The notes below the pieces were generated by a model. That model had not been told where the DNA came from, ran no database searches, and saw only the letters and a list, made by a program, of their open reading frames with translations. Source: Firmicutes bacterium TM09-10 (GTDB taxonomy: Bacteria; Bacillota; Clostridia; Lachnospirales; Lachnospiraceae). From it: a DNA stretch of 64,000 bases. The DNA is taken from positions 1 through 64,000 of the forward strand of contig QUKC01000009.1 in assembly GCA_003481005.1 (NCBI GenBank), written 5' to 3'. Both the position numbers and the translations under genes were made by a program. Positions 7,944-14,427 of the stretch are shown here, in pieces (the stretch's first letter is position 1; the number at the start of each line of letters is the position of its first letter).

Positions 7944-8131
7944 AGCTGATCTCCTTTCAAATTGTACGATCGTCAAACTTGTATATTAAGTATAACGACC
8001 ATAGTTAATCTGTTCAAGAGATAAAGCGTAAGTTAAAAGTGAAAACTACAGGCGCTAATTCATAAGCAGTCTATGCCTGATCATTTATAATACCTTGGAA
8101 CCGTTCGCAGTCAGTTTAAAGGTCATTCTAA

Positions 8132-8602
8132 TCAGAACAGCTCCGCGATTTCAGCGATCTTCTCACAGTTTTCCGGCAGCGAACCGTTTATTTTCGGTGA
8201 TTGGCGCGTTGCCACGTAACGGCTTGCAATTCCGGCAGAGGCTGCACCGTGGCAGTCAGCAATGTCGTCATTTCCTGTCATCAGGCATTCCGACGGGTTG
8301 AGGTGATACTGCTTCAGCAGCATCTCAAAAAATGCCGGATCCGGTTTTTTCACACCGGCATCTGACGAGAGCAGGATTCCGTCAAAGTATTTCGTCAGGC
8401 CGAGCAGGGGAATTTCCGGTGCGGTGAAAAGCGCCTGTGCATTGGACAGCAGAAAAACCTTCTTTCCTGCGTCTTTTAAACGCTGCAGCATTTCCGGCAC
8501 GCCCGGGAACAGGCTCAGTTCTTTCCAGAGATACGCTTTCTTTTCATTCGTATGTATGTCTACGAGGGTTCCATATAAATCAAAAATATAATTCTGATAC
8601 AT
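8132..8602 (-). CDS. Shortened HAD-family hydrolase
   Basis: A 156-aa haloacid-dehalogenase-like phosphatase. Motif I is FDLYGTLVD, motif II LLSNA, the lysine VKKPDP and the acidic motif TGNDDIAD. The relatives I recall are over 200 aa, with a cap domain between motif I and the core. Here LSLF runs directly into PGVPEMLQRLK, so most of the cap is missing although all catalytic motifs remain. It may be functional with more open substrate access, or may be decaying. The substrate is unknown. Confidence 0.8.
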   Translation of the reverse strand: MYQNYIFDLYGTLVDIHTNEKKAYLWKELSLFPGVPEMLQRLKDAGKKVFLLSNAQALFTAPEIPLLGLTKYFDGILLSSDAGVKKPDPAFFEMLLKQYHLNPSECLMTGNDDIADCHGAASAGIASRYVATRQSPKINGSLPENCEKIAEIAELF

Positions 8603-8797
8603 CCTTCAGGATCCTTTCTGTACGGAAAGTTTTTTTACACGACACGTATTCTAGCAGACTTTTCTCCACAATTCCATATTTTTTTCCGGACGTTGCAAGA
8701 ACGAGGATGCTCCATGATAAAGCCTTTCACGGAAGTAACACCGCAAAAGCCACCTGATCTTTGTGCAAAACATAGATTTTTTATGTCTGATATCCGG

Positions 8798-8827
8798 TTC
8801 GCAATCCTCTGTGTTTTCTGGTATAAT
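8798..8827 (+). promoter_or_regulatory. Promoter of the DUF3791/DUF3990 cassette
   Basis: TTCGCA (8798-8803), an 18-bp spacer and TATAAT (8822-8827), followed by GGAGG at 8841 and ATG at 8856. Confidence 0.55.
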
Positions 8828-8855
8828 GAAAACAGTTTAAGGAGGATGCTTGCGT

Positions 8856-9095
8856 ATGATAGCGGATGAAAAAATTAAAAATTCCAGTGAGCTGGAGTTT
8901 GCTGTATTTTGCATTGAAAATGTAGCGGCAAAGCTGGGCGTGAATGCAGAACGTGTTTATCAGGCATTTACCGAACAAAGCGACATTCTGAACGGTTACA
9001 TTGTGCCGGAATATGAAGTGCTGCATACCCAGAGCCGGGAATATATCGTTGATGACCTTCTTGACGTGATGAAAGAAAGGGGTGTGGAAGTATGA
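8856..9095 (+). CDS. DUF3791-family protein (first copy)
   Basis: A 79-aa acidic helical protein (ELEFAVFCIENVAAKLGVNA, then RVYQAFTEQSDILNGYIVP). DUF3791 proteins occur next to DUF3990 genes in gut Bacillota. The ATG at 8856 lies ten bases after GGAGG; a TTG at 8850 is too close. Its stop overlaps the DUF3990 start by four bases. By size, acidity and coupling it fits an antitoxin or partner; that role is inference. Confidence 0.75.
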   Translation: MIADEKIKNSSELEFAVFCIENVAAKLGVNAERVYQAFTEQSDILNGYIVPEYEVLHTQSREYIVDDLLDVMKERGVEV

Positions 9096-9562
9096 TTCTA
9101 TATCATGGTTCTTTCTTAGAAATTACAAAGCCGGATTTGGTTCATTCCCGCTCCGATGTAGACTTCGGGCGTGGCTTTTATGTCACGCCGCTGTATGAAC
9201 AGGCGGCGAAGTGGTGCGGTAAGTTCAAACGCCGTGGGAAAGATGGTATTATTTCCCGGTATGAATTTGATGAAAGCCGGGAAGTTGAACTGAAAACGCT
9301 GAAATTCGATTCTTATTCCGAAGAGTGGCTGGATTTCATTCTGAACTGCCGCAGCGGAAAAGATTCGACGGATTATGACTTTGTTGTGGGTGGTGTTGCC
9401 AATGATAAGGTGTTTAATACCGTGGAGCTGTTCTTTGACGGATTGATTGATAAAACGGAAGCTATCAACCGCCTGCGTTATGAAAAGCCGAACCTGCAGA
9501 TATGTTTCCGCACAGAGAAAGCACTGTCTCTGTTGCATTTTGAAGGGAGTGAAACACTATGA
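9092..9562 (+). CDS. DUF3990 protein, predicted ADP-ribosyltransferase fold
   Basis: A 156-aa protein beginning MILYHGS, then DFGRGFYVTPLYEQAAKW and, later, VVGGVANDKVFNTVELFF. These are the DUF3990 blocks. The family is thought to belong to the ADP-ribosyltransferase superfamily, where the HG and Y elements line the NAD pocket and a late Glu is catalytic. It is flanked on both sides by DUF3791 genes with ATGA overlaps, an arrangement expected for a toxin held between two partners. Target unknown. Confidence 0.75.
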   Translation: MILYHGSFLEITKPDLVHSRSDVDFGRGFYVTPLYEQAAKWCGKFKRRGKDGIISRYEFDESREVELKTLKFDSYSEEWLDFILNCRSGKDSTDYDFVVGGVANDKVFNTVELFFDGLIDKTEAINRLRYEKPNLQICFRTEKALSLLHFEGSETL

Positions 9563-9771
9563 CAGCAAATCCGATTTTGCTTCAGAAAAAATATAGTCGT
9601 GTTATCGAATGTTTTGCTAAACAGCAGGGACTTTCTCTGGATGCGGCATTGGATTTCTTTTATCATTCCCAGGTCTATCAGCTGATCCGTGATGGTGTTT
9701 CTGATATGCATTGCATGAGCGATACGTATTTGGCAGAGGAATTGAAACAGGAATATGAGGAGTTAGTGTGA
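9559..9771 (+). CDS. DUF3791-family protein (second copy)
   Basis: A 70-aa helical protein (VIECFAKQQGLSLDAALDFF, then YHSQVYQLIRDGVSDM). It shares the plan of the gene at 8856 but is clearly diverged, so this is an old pair and not a recent duplication. Coupled to DUF3990 by ATGA. Its last codons and stop lie inside the terminator stem that follows. Confidence 0.7.
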   Translation: MTANPILLQKKYSRVIECFAKQQGLSLDAALDFFYHSQVYQLIRDGVSDMHCMSDTYLAEELKQEYEELV

Positions 9772-9801
9772 AAAATAAGCGTGATCGCTTATTTTTCACA
9801 C
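9766..9801 (+). terminator. Terminator containing the upstream stop codon
   Basis: GTGTGAAAAATAAGCG (9766-9781) pairs perfectly with 9786-9801 around TGAT. The TGA stop of the second DUF3791 gene is inside the left arm, so a translating ribosome would open the hairpin. The T-rich right arm makes it nearly symmetric. Confidence 0.7.
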
Positions 9802-9843
9802 AGCTATTTGTGCCGCAGGCGTCACAAAGTAGCTATGATCGCA

Positions 9844-9902
9844 GAGCAGAACTGGAAGTTCTGCTCGCGGTTCCTTAGGCGCAAAGCGCCTGCGGAATGG
9901 AG
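9844..9902 (+). promoter_or_regulatory. Leader with two hairpins before the M42 peptidase
   Basis: GAGCAGAACT/AGTTCTGCTC (9844-9866) and GGCGCAAAGCGCC (9878-9890) precede TGCGGAATGGAG, which serves as the ribosome site. The second part recurs at 61232-61257 and, in weaker form, at 49036-49060. Confidence 0.55.
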
Positions 9903-9908
9903 ATTAGA

Positions 9909-10985
9909 ATGGATAAAAAAACAACGCTGGAAATGATTGCAGCAATTTCAAATGCAAACGGTACATCTGGTTTCGAAGATGAAGTGGTAGCGGCGATTCG
10001 TCCTTATGCAGAAGGACTTGGAGAAATTACAGAAGATTGTATGCGCAACCTGTATATCCGCCGCAAAGAAAATAATGGCAAGCGTCCGGTTGTTCAGCTT
10101 GACGCACATAGTGACGAGGTTGGTTTTATGGTGCAGGCAATCTGCCCGAACGGAACACTTCGCATTATTCAGCTCGGAGGTTGGGTTAACCACAATATTC
10201 CGGCACATAAAGTCTGGGTTCGCAACCGATTCGGAGAATATATTCCGGGGATTACGGCCAGCAAGCCTCCGCATTTCATGACAGAACAGGAGCGTAAGGC
10301 TCCTTTGGATATGAAAGATATCACGGTGGATGTTGGAGCTGTTTCGAAAGAAGAGGCAATGGAAAAGTTCGGGATTCGGATCGGGGAACCGGTAGTGCCG
10401 GATGTGACATTTACATATTCAGAAACCACAGATCTGATGGTAGGCAAGAGCTTTGACTGCCGTCTGGGATGCGCAGCGATTCTTAAGACGATGCATAACC
10501 TGGCCGGTCAGGAGCTGAATGTTGATATTGTTGGTGCTTGTGCAGCACAGGAAGAGGTTGGTGTACGTGGTGCCACCGTGACAGCACAGGTAATTAAGCC
10601 GGATATCGCAATTGTTTTTGAGGGATGCCCGGCAGATGATACCTGTGTGGAACCATATATGGTTCAGACAGCTATCAAGCGTGGACCGATGTTGCGTCAC
10701 ATAGATGCCCGTATGATTACCAATCCGCGTTATCAAAGATATGCGCTGGATTTGGCAGAAAAGCTTGGTATCCCGGTTCAGGATGCAGTCCGCAGTGCTG
10801 GTGCAACCAATGGTGCAGCGATACATCTGACTGAAAAAGCGGTTCCGGTTATCGTTATCGGAGTTCCGGTTCGCTATGCGCATACACATTACGGAATTTC
10901 AGCTTATGCCGATTTTGATAACGCTGTTAAGCTGGCATGTGAAATTCTCAAAAGACTTGACGAAGAGCAGATTAGAAGTTTCTAA
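9909..10985 (+). CDS. M42-family metallopeptidase
   Basis: A 358-aa cytoplasmic dinuclear metal aminopeptidase of family M42 (glutamyl aminopeptidase/FrvX-like). Family blocks are LDAHSDEVGF with the first metal His and Asp, CRLGCAAIL for the bridging-Asp region, QEEVGVRGA with the catalytic Glu pair, and RYAHTHYGIS with a late metal His. These enzymes trim peptides to amino acids and form large assemblies. The bridging-Asp segment reads DCRLGC where DNRxGC is common. GGAG lies seven bases before ATG 9909. Single-gene unit. Confidence 0.88.
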   Translation: MDKKTTLEMIAAISNANGTSGFEDEVVAAIRPYAEGLGEITEDCMRNLYIRRKENNGKRPVVQLDAHSDEVGFMVQAICPNGTLRIIQLGGWVNHNIPAHKVWVRNRFGEYIPGITASKPPHFMTEQERKAPLDMKDITVDVGAVSKEEAMEKFGIRIGEPVVPDVTFTYSETTDLMVGKSFDCRLGCAAILKTMHNLAGQELNVDIVGACAAQEEVGVRGATVTAQVIKPDIAIVFEGCPADDTCVEPYMVQTAIKRGPMLRHIDARMITNPRYQRYALDLAEKLGIPVQDAVRSAGATNGAAIHLTEKAVPVIVIGVPVRYAHTHYGISAYADFDNAVKLACEILKRLDEEQIRSF

Positions 10986-11095
10986 CTTGCCTTTCATCTT
11001 GCACGTCGACAAAAATGCCGCAAAAAGCAAGCACCATCGGATGTTCCCGGCATAAATATAAGAAAGAAGCCTCTGCAGAAAAGGAATGATCTGCC

Positions 11096-12877
11096 ATGGA
11101 ATCAGAAAAGCTGGAGGATCTGCTGCTGTTGAGCCTGTCGGCAAGTAAAGGACAGAGGGAACGCTCGGAGGTTCTGGATGTGGGAGTGACCAGGGACCAA
11201 AACCTGCGGGAGGTCATCGTCAAATACAGTGGGGACATCGACGGACTGCAGATACCCGGAATGGAGATACAAAAGCTTCTGGCGGGCTATGCAATTGTAA
11301 AGCTTCCGGAGGATCAGATCGGAGCGCTCGTGGCTGCCCGGGAGATCGAATATGTGGAGATGCCGAAAAATCTGCAGACCGGTTTGTATGAGGCGAAGCG
11401 TGTCAGCTGTATTTTGCCGCTTCTTTCGCAGGGAGATGAGGGCGCACCCCTGGATGGAAAAGGCGTGTTGATCGCTGTTTTGGATTCCGGGATCGATTAT
11501 CGGATGCCGGATTTTCGAAAGGAAGATGGCAGCAGCCGGATTCTGGCTTTGTGGGATCAGGAACTGGAACGGGAGTTTTCGCAGGAACAGATTGACGAGG
11601 CACTGCAGGCAGAAAGCCGGGACGGGGCGCTGGAGCTTGTGCCGAGCATCGACCGCTCCGGACATGGAACGGCGGTGGCGGCGATTGCTGCCGGGAGCAA
11701 TCCAAATCTCCGGCTGAGGGGCGCTGCGCCGGGCGCGGGGCTGTTGGTCGTGAAGCTTTCCCAAAAACAGAATGGCTATCCACATACGACGCAGCTGATG
11801 AGCGCAGTGTCCTGGTCGCTTTCCAAAGCTGCCAAAATCGGGCAGCCACTCGTCATCAACATCAGCTACGGAAACTGTTACGGACCGCATGACGGTTCCT
11901 CCCTGCTGTGTCGTTTTCTGGACAATGCAGCGGAAAGCGGGCGGACGGCAATCTGTGTAGGCTGCGGAAACGAGGGTGCGGCAGGCGGTCATGCGTCCGG
12001 ACAACTGGAAAAAAATGTAGCGGACGTTAGTTCCCGTGCTGACGGATTGTTCGGCAATCTGCAGAGGGAAAGGGAAACGCTTGAGCTGATCATCGGGGAA
12101 TATGAGCGGACGCTGAATATACAGCTGTGGAAAAACTATGCCGATGTGTTCACTGTGATTTTGCAGGCACCATCCGGACAGGAAATTATCGTACAGCCAG
12201 ATAAAAACGGACGGCAGGATGTGCTGACAAACGGGACGGAGGTATTGGTTTATGCCGGGCAGCCGTCGCCGTATTCTGTCTGGCAGGAGATTTTTTTTGA
12301 CCTGCTCCCACGGGATCGTTATATTGAGTCCGGGATCTGGACCTTTCACCTGATTCCGGAAAAAATCGTGCTCGGCAGCTATCAGCTGTATTTACCGACC
12401 CAGCAGAGCCGTTCTGCAGATACGCGGTTTGTACGGCCCGATCCGCTTTTGACGATGACGATTCCTTCGACGGCGCAAAAGGTGATTTCGGTCGGAGCAA
12501 TCCACTCATATTATGAAGCGTATGCGGATTTTTCGGGAAGAGGCGAGAAAATAAACAGGGAAAACCGCCTGATGTTTGCAGACTCCAAGCCGGATCTGGC
12601 AGCGCCGGGGGTCGATCTTTTGGTTCCGGCATCGGAGGGGAGCACGCAGCGCGTAAGCGGGACCTCTTTTGCGACACCGCTCGTTTCCGGTGCAGCGGCA
12701 CTTTTGATGGAATGGGGAATTGAAAAGGGAAATGATCCGTATCTGTACGGGGAGAAACTCAAGGCATATCTGCGAAAAGGCGCGAAGAAGCTGCGGGGTG
12801 AGACGGACTATCCGAATGAGCGGGTGGGGTATGGGGCGCTGTGTGCAGCGCAAAGCCTTCCGCAGGTGGAAAATTGA
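11096..12877 (+). CDS. Csp-like S8 subtilase without signal peptide
   Basis: A 593-aa serine protease with a complete triad: Asp in VLIAVLDSGIDY (about residue 131), His in DRSGHGTAVA (about 190) and Ser in VSGTSFATP (about 525). Residues 1-110 form a prodomain-like part. About 190 residues inserted between the His and Ser blocks match the jelly-roll insert of clostridial Csp germination proteases. No signal peptide is visible, in keeping with Csp proteins packed into spores. A spore or germination role is inferred from family resemblance; a general intracellular protease is the alternative. Confidence 0.82.
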   Translation: MESEKLEDLLLLSLSASKGQRERSEVLDVGVTRDQNLREVIVKYSGDIDGLQIPGMEIQKLLAGYAIVKLPEDQIGALVAAREIEYVEMPKNLQTGLYEAKRVSCILPLLSQGDEGAPLDGKGVLIAVLDSGIDYRMPDFRKEDGSSRILALWDQELEREFSQEQIDEALQAESRDGALELVPSIDRSGHGTAVAAIAAGSNPNLRLRGAAPGAGLLVVKLSQKQNGYPHTTQLMSAVSWSLSKAAKIGQPLVINISYGNCYGPHDGSSLLCRFLDNAAESGRTAICVGCGNEGAAGGHASGQLEKNVADVSSRADGLFGNLQRERETLELIIGEYERTLNIQLWKNYADVFTVILQAPSGQEIIVQPDKNGRQDVLTNGTEVLVYAGQPSPYSVWQEIFFDLLPRDRYIESGIWTFHLIPEKIVLGSYQLYLPTQQSRSADTRFVRPDPLLTMTIPSTAQKVISVGAIHSYYEAYADFSGRGEKINRENRLMFADSKPDLAAPGVDLLVPASEGSTQRVSGTSFATPLVSGAAALLMEWGIEKGNDPYLYGEKLKAYLRKGAKKLRGETDYPNERVGYGALCAAQSLPQVEN

Positions 12878-12959
12878 AAAATAAATTATTCAATCGAGAG
12901 ATTTGTGTCTGCGCACACTTGACACAAACTCGACATGTGCAAAAAGCGTGCGCAGAAAT
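12873..12959 (+). repeat. 85-bp interspersed repeat, copy 1
   Basis: It starts in the last codons of the subtilase gene. The core GATTTGTGTCTGCGCACACT and GACACAAACTCGACATG, ending CGTGCGCAGAAATG, recurs inverted at 25471-25557. The subtilase stop codon lies within the repeat. Confidence 0.75.
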
Positions 12960-13039
12960 GAGCGGAAAAATAAAGTGAATGCACTCAGAAAATGGTGGTG
13001 GGTATAAAACGTTGACGTTTACGGAAGAAAGCCAAAGGC

Positions 13040-14122
13040 TTACTGTGCGGCAGCTTTGGCATGACGCTTCCGCACCCGGTGCTCCAACGCCTTGTAAAAG
13101 CTGCTCAGGCAGAGCGTGAGTAAAAATACGGTCAGGGTCCAGACCACAGGATGTGCCGTAAGACCAAGCTTGTTTGCAGCCAACTCCATATACCGGATCA
13201 GTACCTGATGAATCAGAAAGCCGTAAGGCGACAGCCCGGCCAGCCACAAAAACGGCTTTGCGGAAAGCAGCCGGGAAATCACTCCCTTGCCCACGGCGAG
13301 CAGCCAGACCAGCAGCACCGCAGAGGGGGTGAACAGCACGTTGTACCGGAAGGCTACCGCGCCCAAAGCTCCCACCTGTCTGGCAGCGATGAAAAAGCAA
13401 CCGCCCGAAAACAGTACAGCTGCCAGCTCCAGAAGGGAAAAGGCACCGTAGGGTATACGCTCTTCCTTGCGGCTGCGGTAAAGGCAGCCCATACAGCAGC
13501 TGATGGCAAAATCTCCTGCCCGGAAAAGAGGACACAGATAGGTCAGGTAAAATACGGCCTTTCCACTGAGTCCGGCCTTCCAGATTGCAAAGGAGAAAAG
13601 GAATTGTGCGCAGAAAATCGCGGCAGCAATACAGCGCAGTCTGCGAGTATCGGCCTTTTTCAGCACGGCGAGCAGCCAGGGAAAGATTGCATACAGAAAA
13701 GCCTGCACCGAAAGATACCACGCTACTCCGTTCAGGCAGAACCAGAAACGGCTGGAGGGAATCCAGGTTTGCAGGAGAAAAATGCTTACCACAAGCTGCG
13801 CTGCACAGGACAGCACCCCACGGGCAGAGGGCTGTACCAGGAGCCCCTTCAGCACAAGGAGCAGGGCAGCAGCCATCATAATAAGGTGCAGCGGATACAG
13901 CTTGCGTATTTTTTGCAGGGAAAAGACCATGGCAGACCGCAGTCCCGGTGCTGTGCGCGGGCGGTCGTAATAGTTGCAGGTCATCAGAAAACCGGACAGC
14001 GCCACAAATACGGAAATTGCCAACGGCCCCAGCCACGGTGCGCCGCAATGGGACAGGACCACGCTCAGAAATGCGACTGCCCGCAGCCCCTGTAAAGATG
14101 AAATCAGCTTTTTGTCTGTCAC
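13040..14122 (-). CDS. Acyltransferase family 3 membrane protein
   Basis: A 360-aa protein with about ten membrane helices. It opens with SLQGLRAVAFLSVVLSHCG, the block carrying the RxxA and catalytic-region His of OafA/NolL-type acyltransferases. Such enzymes O-acetylate surface sugars or lipids using acyl-CoA. It starts with GTG at 14122 and has GGAGG upstream. A short stretch matching its 3' end is also found at 14351-14379, outside the gene. The acceptor is unknown. Confidence 0.85.
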   Translation of the reverse strand: MTDKKLISSLQGLRAVAFLSVVLSHCGAPWLGPLAISVFVALSGFLMTCNYYDRPRTAPGLRSAMVFSLQKIRKLYPLHLIMMAAALLLVLKGLLVQPSARGVLSCAAQLVVSIFLLQTWIPSSRFWFCLNGVAWYLSVQAFLYAIFPWLLAVLKKADTRRLRCIAAAIFCAQFLFSFAIWKAGLSGKAVFYLTYLCPLFRAGDFAISCCMGCLYRSRKEERIPYGAFSLLELAAVLFSGGCFFIAARQVGALGAVAFRYNVLFTPSAVLLVWLLAVGKGVISRLLSAKPFLWLAGLSPYGFLIHQVLIRYMELAANKLGLTAHPVVWTLTVFLLTLCLSSFYKALEHRVRKRHAKAAAQ

Positions 14123-14157
14123 AGTATCCTCCGTTCTGCCGCAAGGCGTGGTTCATG

Positions 14158-14192
14158 ACAATAGAATGTTCGCGGAGCGTGCATTCTATTGT
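14158..14192. repeat. 35-bp palindromic repeat A, copy 1
   Basis: ACAATAGAATG...CATTCTATTGT with an 11-13 nt centre. Other copies are at 43419-43452 (inverted), 46265-46299 and 55175-55209. Confidence 0.8.
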
Positions 14193-14220
14193 ATTGCGAA
14201 TGGCGCAGGTGAACAGTAAC
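14193..14220 (+). repeat. 28-bp repeat B, copy 1
   Basis: ATTGCGAATGGCGCAGGTGA then ACAGTAAC. Directly abuts repeat A. Near-identical copies are at 43712-43739 and 54644-54671. Shorter GAGTGAACTGT forms are at 25660, 49093 and 55117. Confidence 0.75.
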
Positions 14221-14275
14221 GTTTTTTACAAGTGCTATAAGTATAAAAAAGGCGGCTTGTTCTGTCAAGAAGTAT

Positions 14276-14379
14276 GCGGAGAGCGTTTTTCCGATCCGGC
14301 GATCGACGGCGTGCGCTCCGCGGTCAACGGCTCCGGACAGCTCTGCCGTCAAAGGTTCACTGTGCGGCAGCTTTGGCAT
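14276..14379. other. Mosaic of fragments from three neighbouring genes
   Basis: 14276-14292 matches the AraC gene at 14607-14623. 14290-14349 matches the sulfatase 3' end at about 21812-21871. 14351-14379 matches the acyltransferase 3' end at 13033-13062 in 27 of 29 bases. Junctions share short overlaps such as TTCCG. No gene is intact here. Confidence 0.7.
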
Positions 14380-14427
14380 TTTCGTGGCAAAAAACCAAAT
14401 ATTTTTTCAGCAATGACTTGTCCGGAA

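Noticed and set aside
11102..12349. 415-codon minus-strand ORF inside the subtilase gene
   Set aside because: Shadow of the S8 protease, which has the full catalytic triad on the plus strand.
12759..14156. Long minus-strand ORF of 465 codons and a 314-codon plus-strand ORF over the acyltransferase gene
   Set aside because: Both are frame shadows. The 360-aa minus-strand frame has clear acyltransferase motifs, membrane pattern and a ribosome site.
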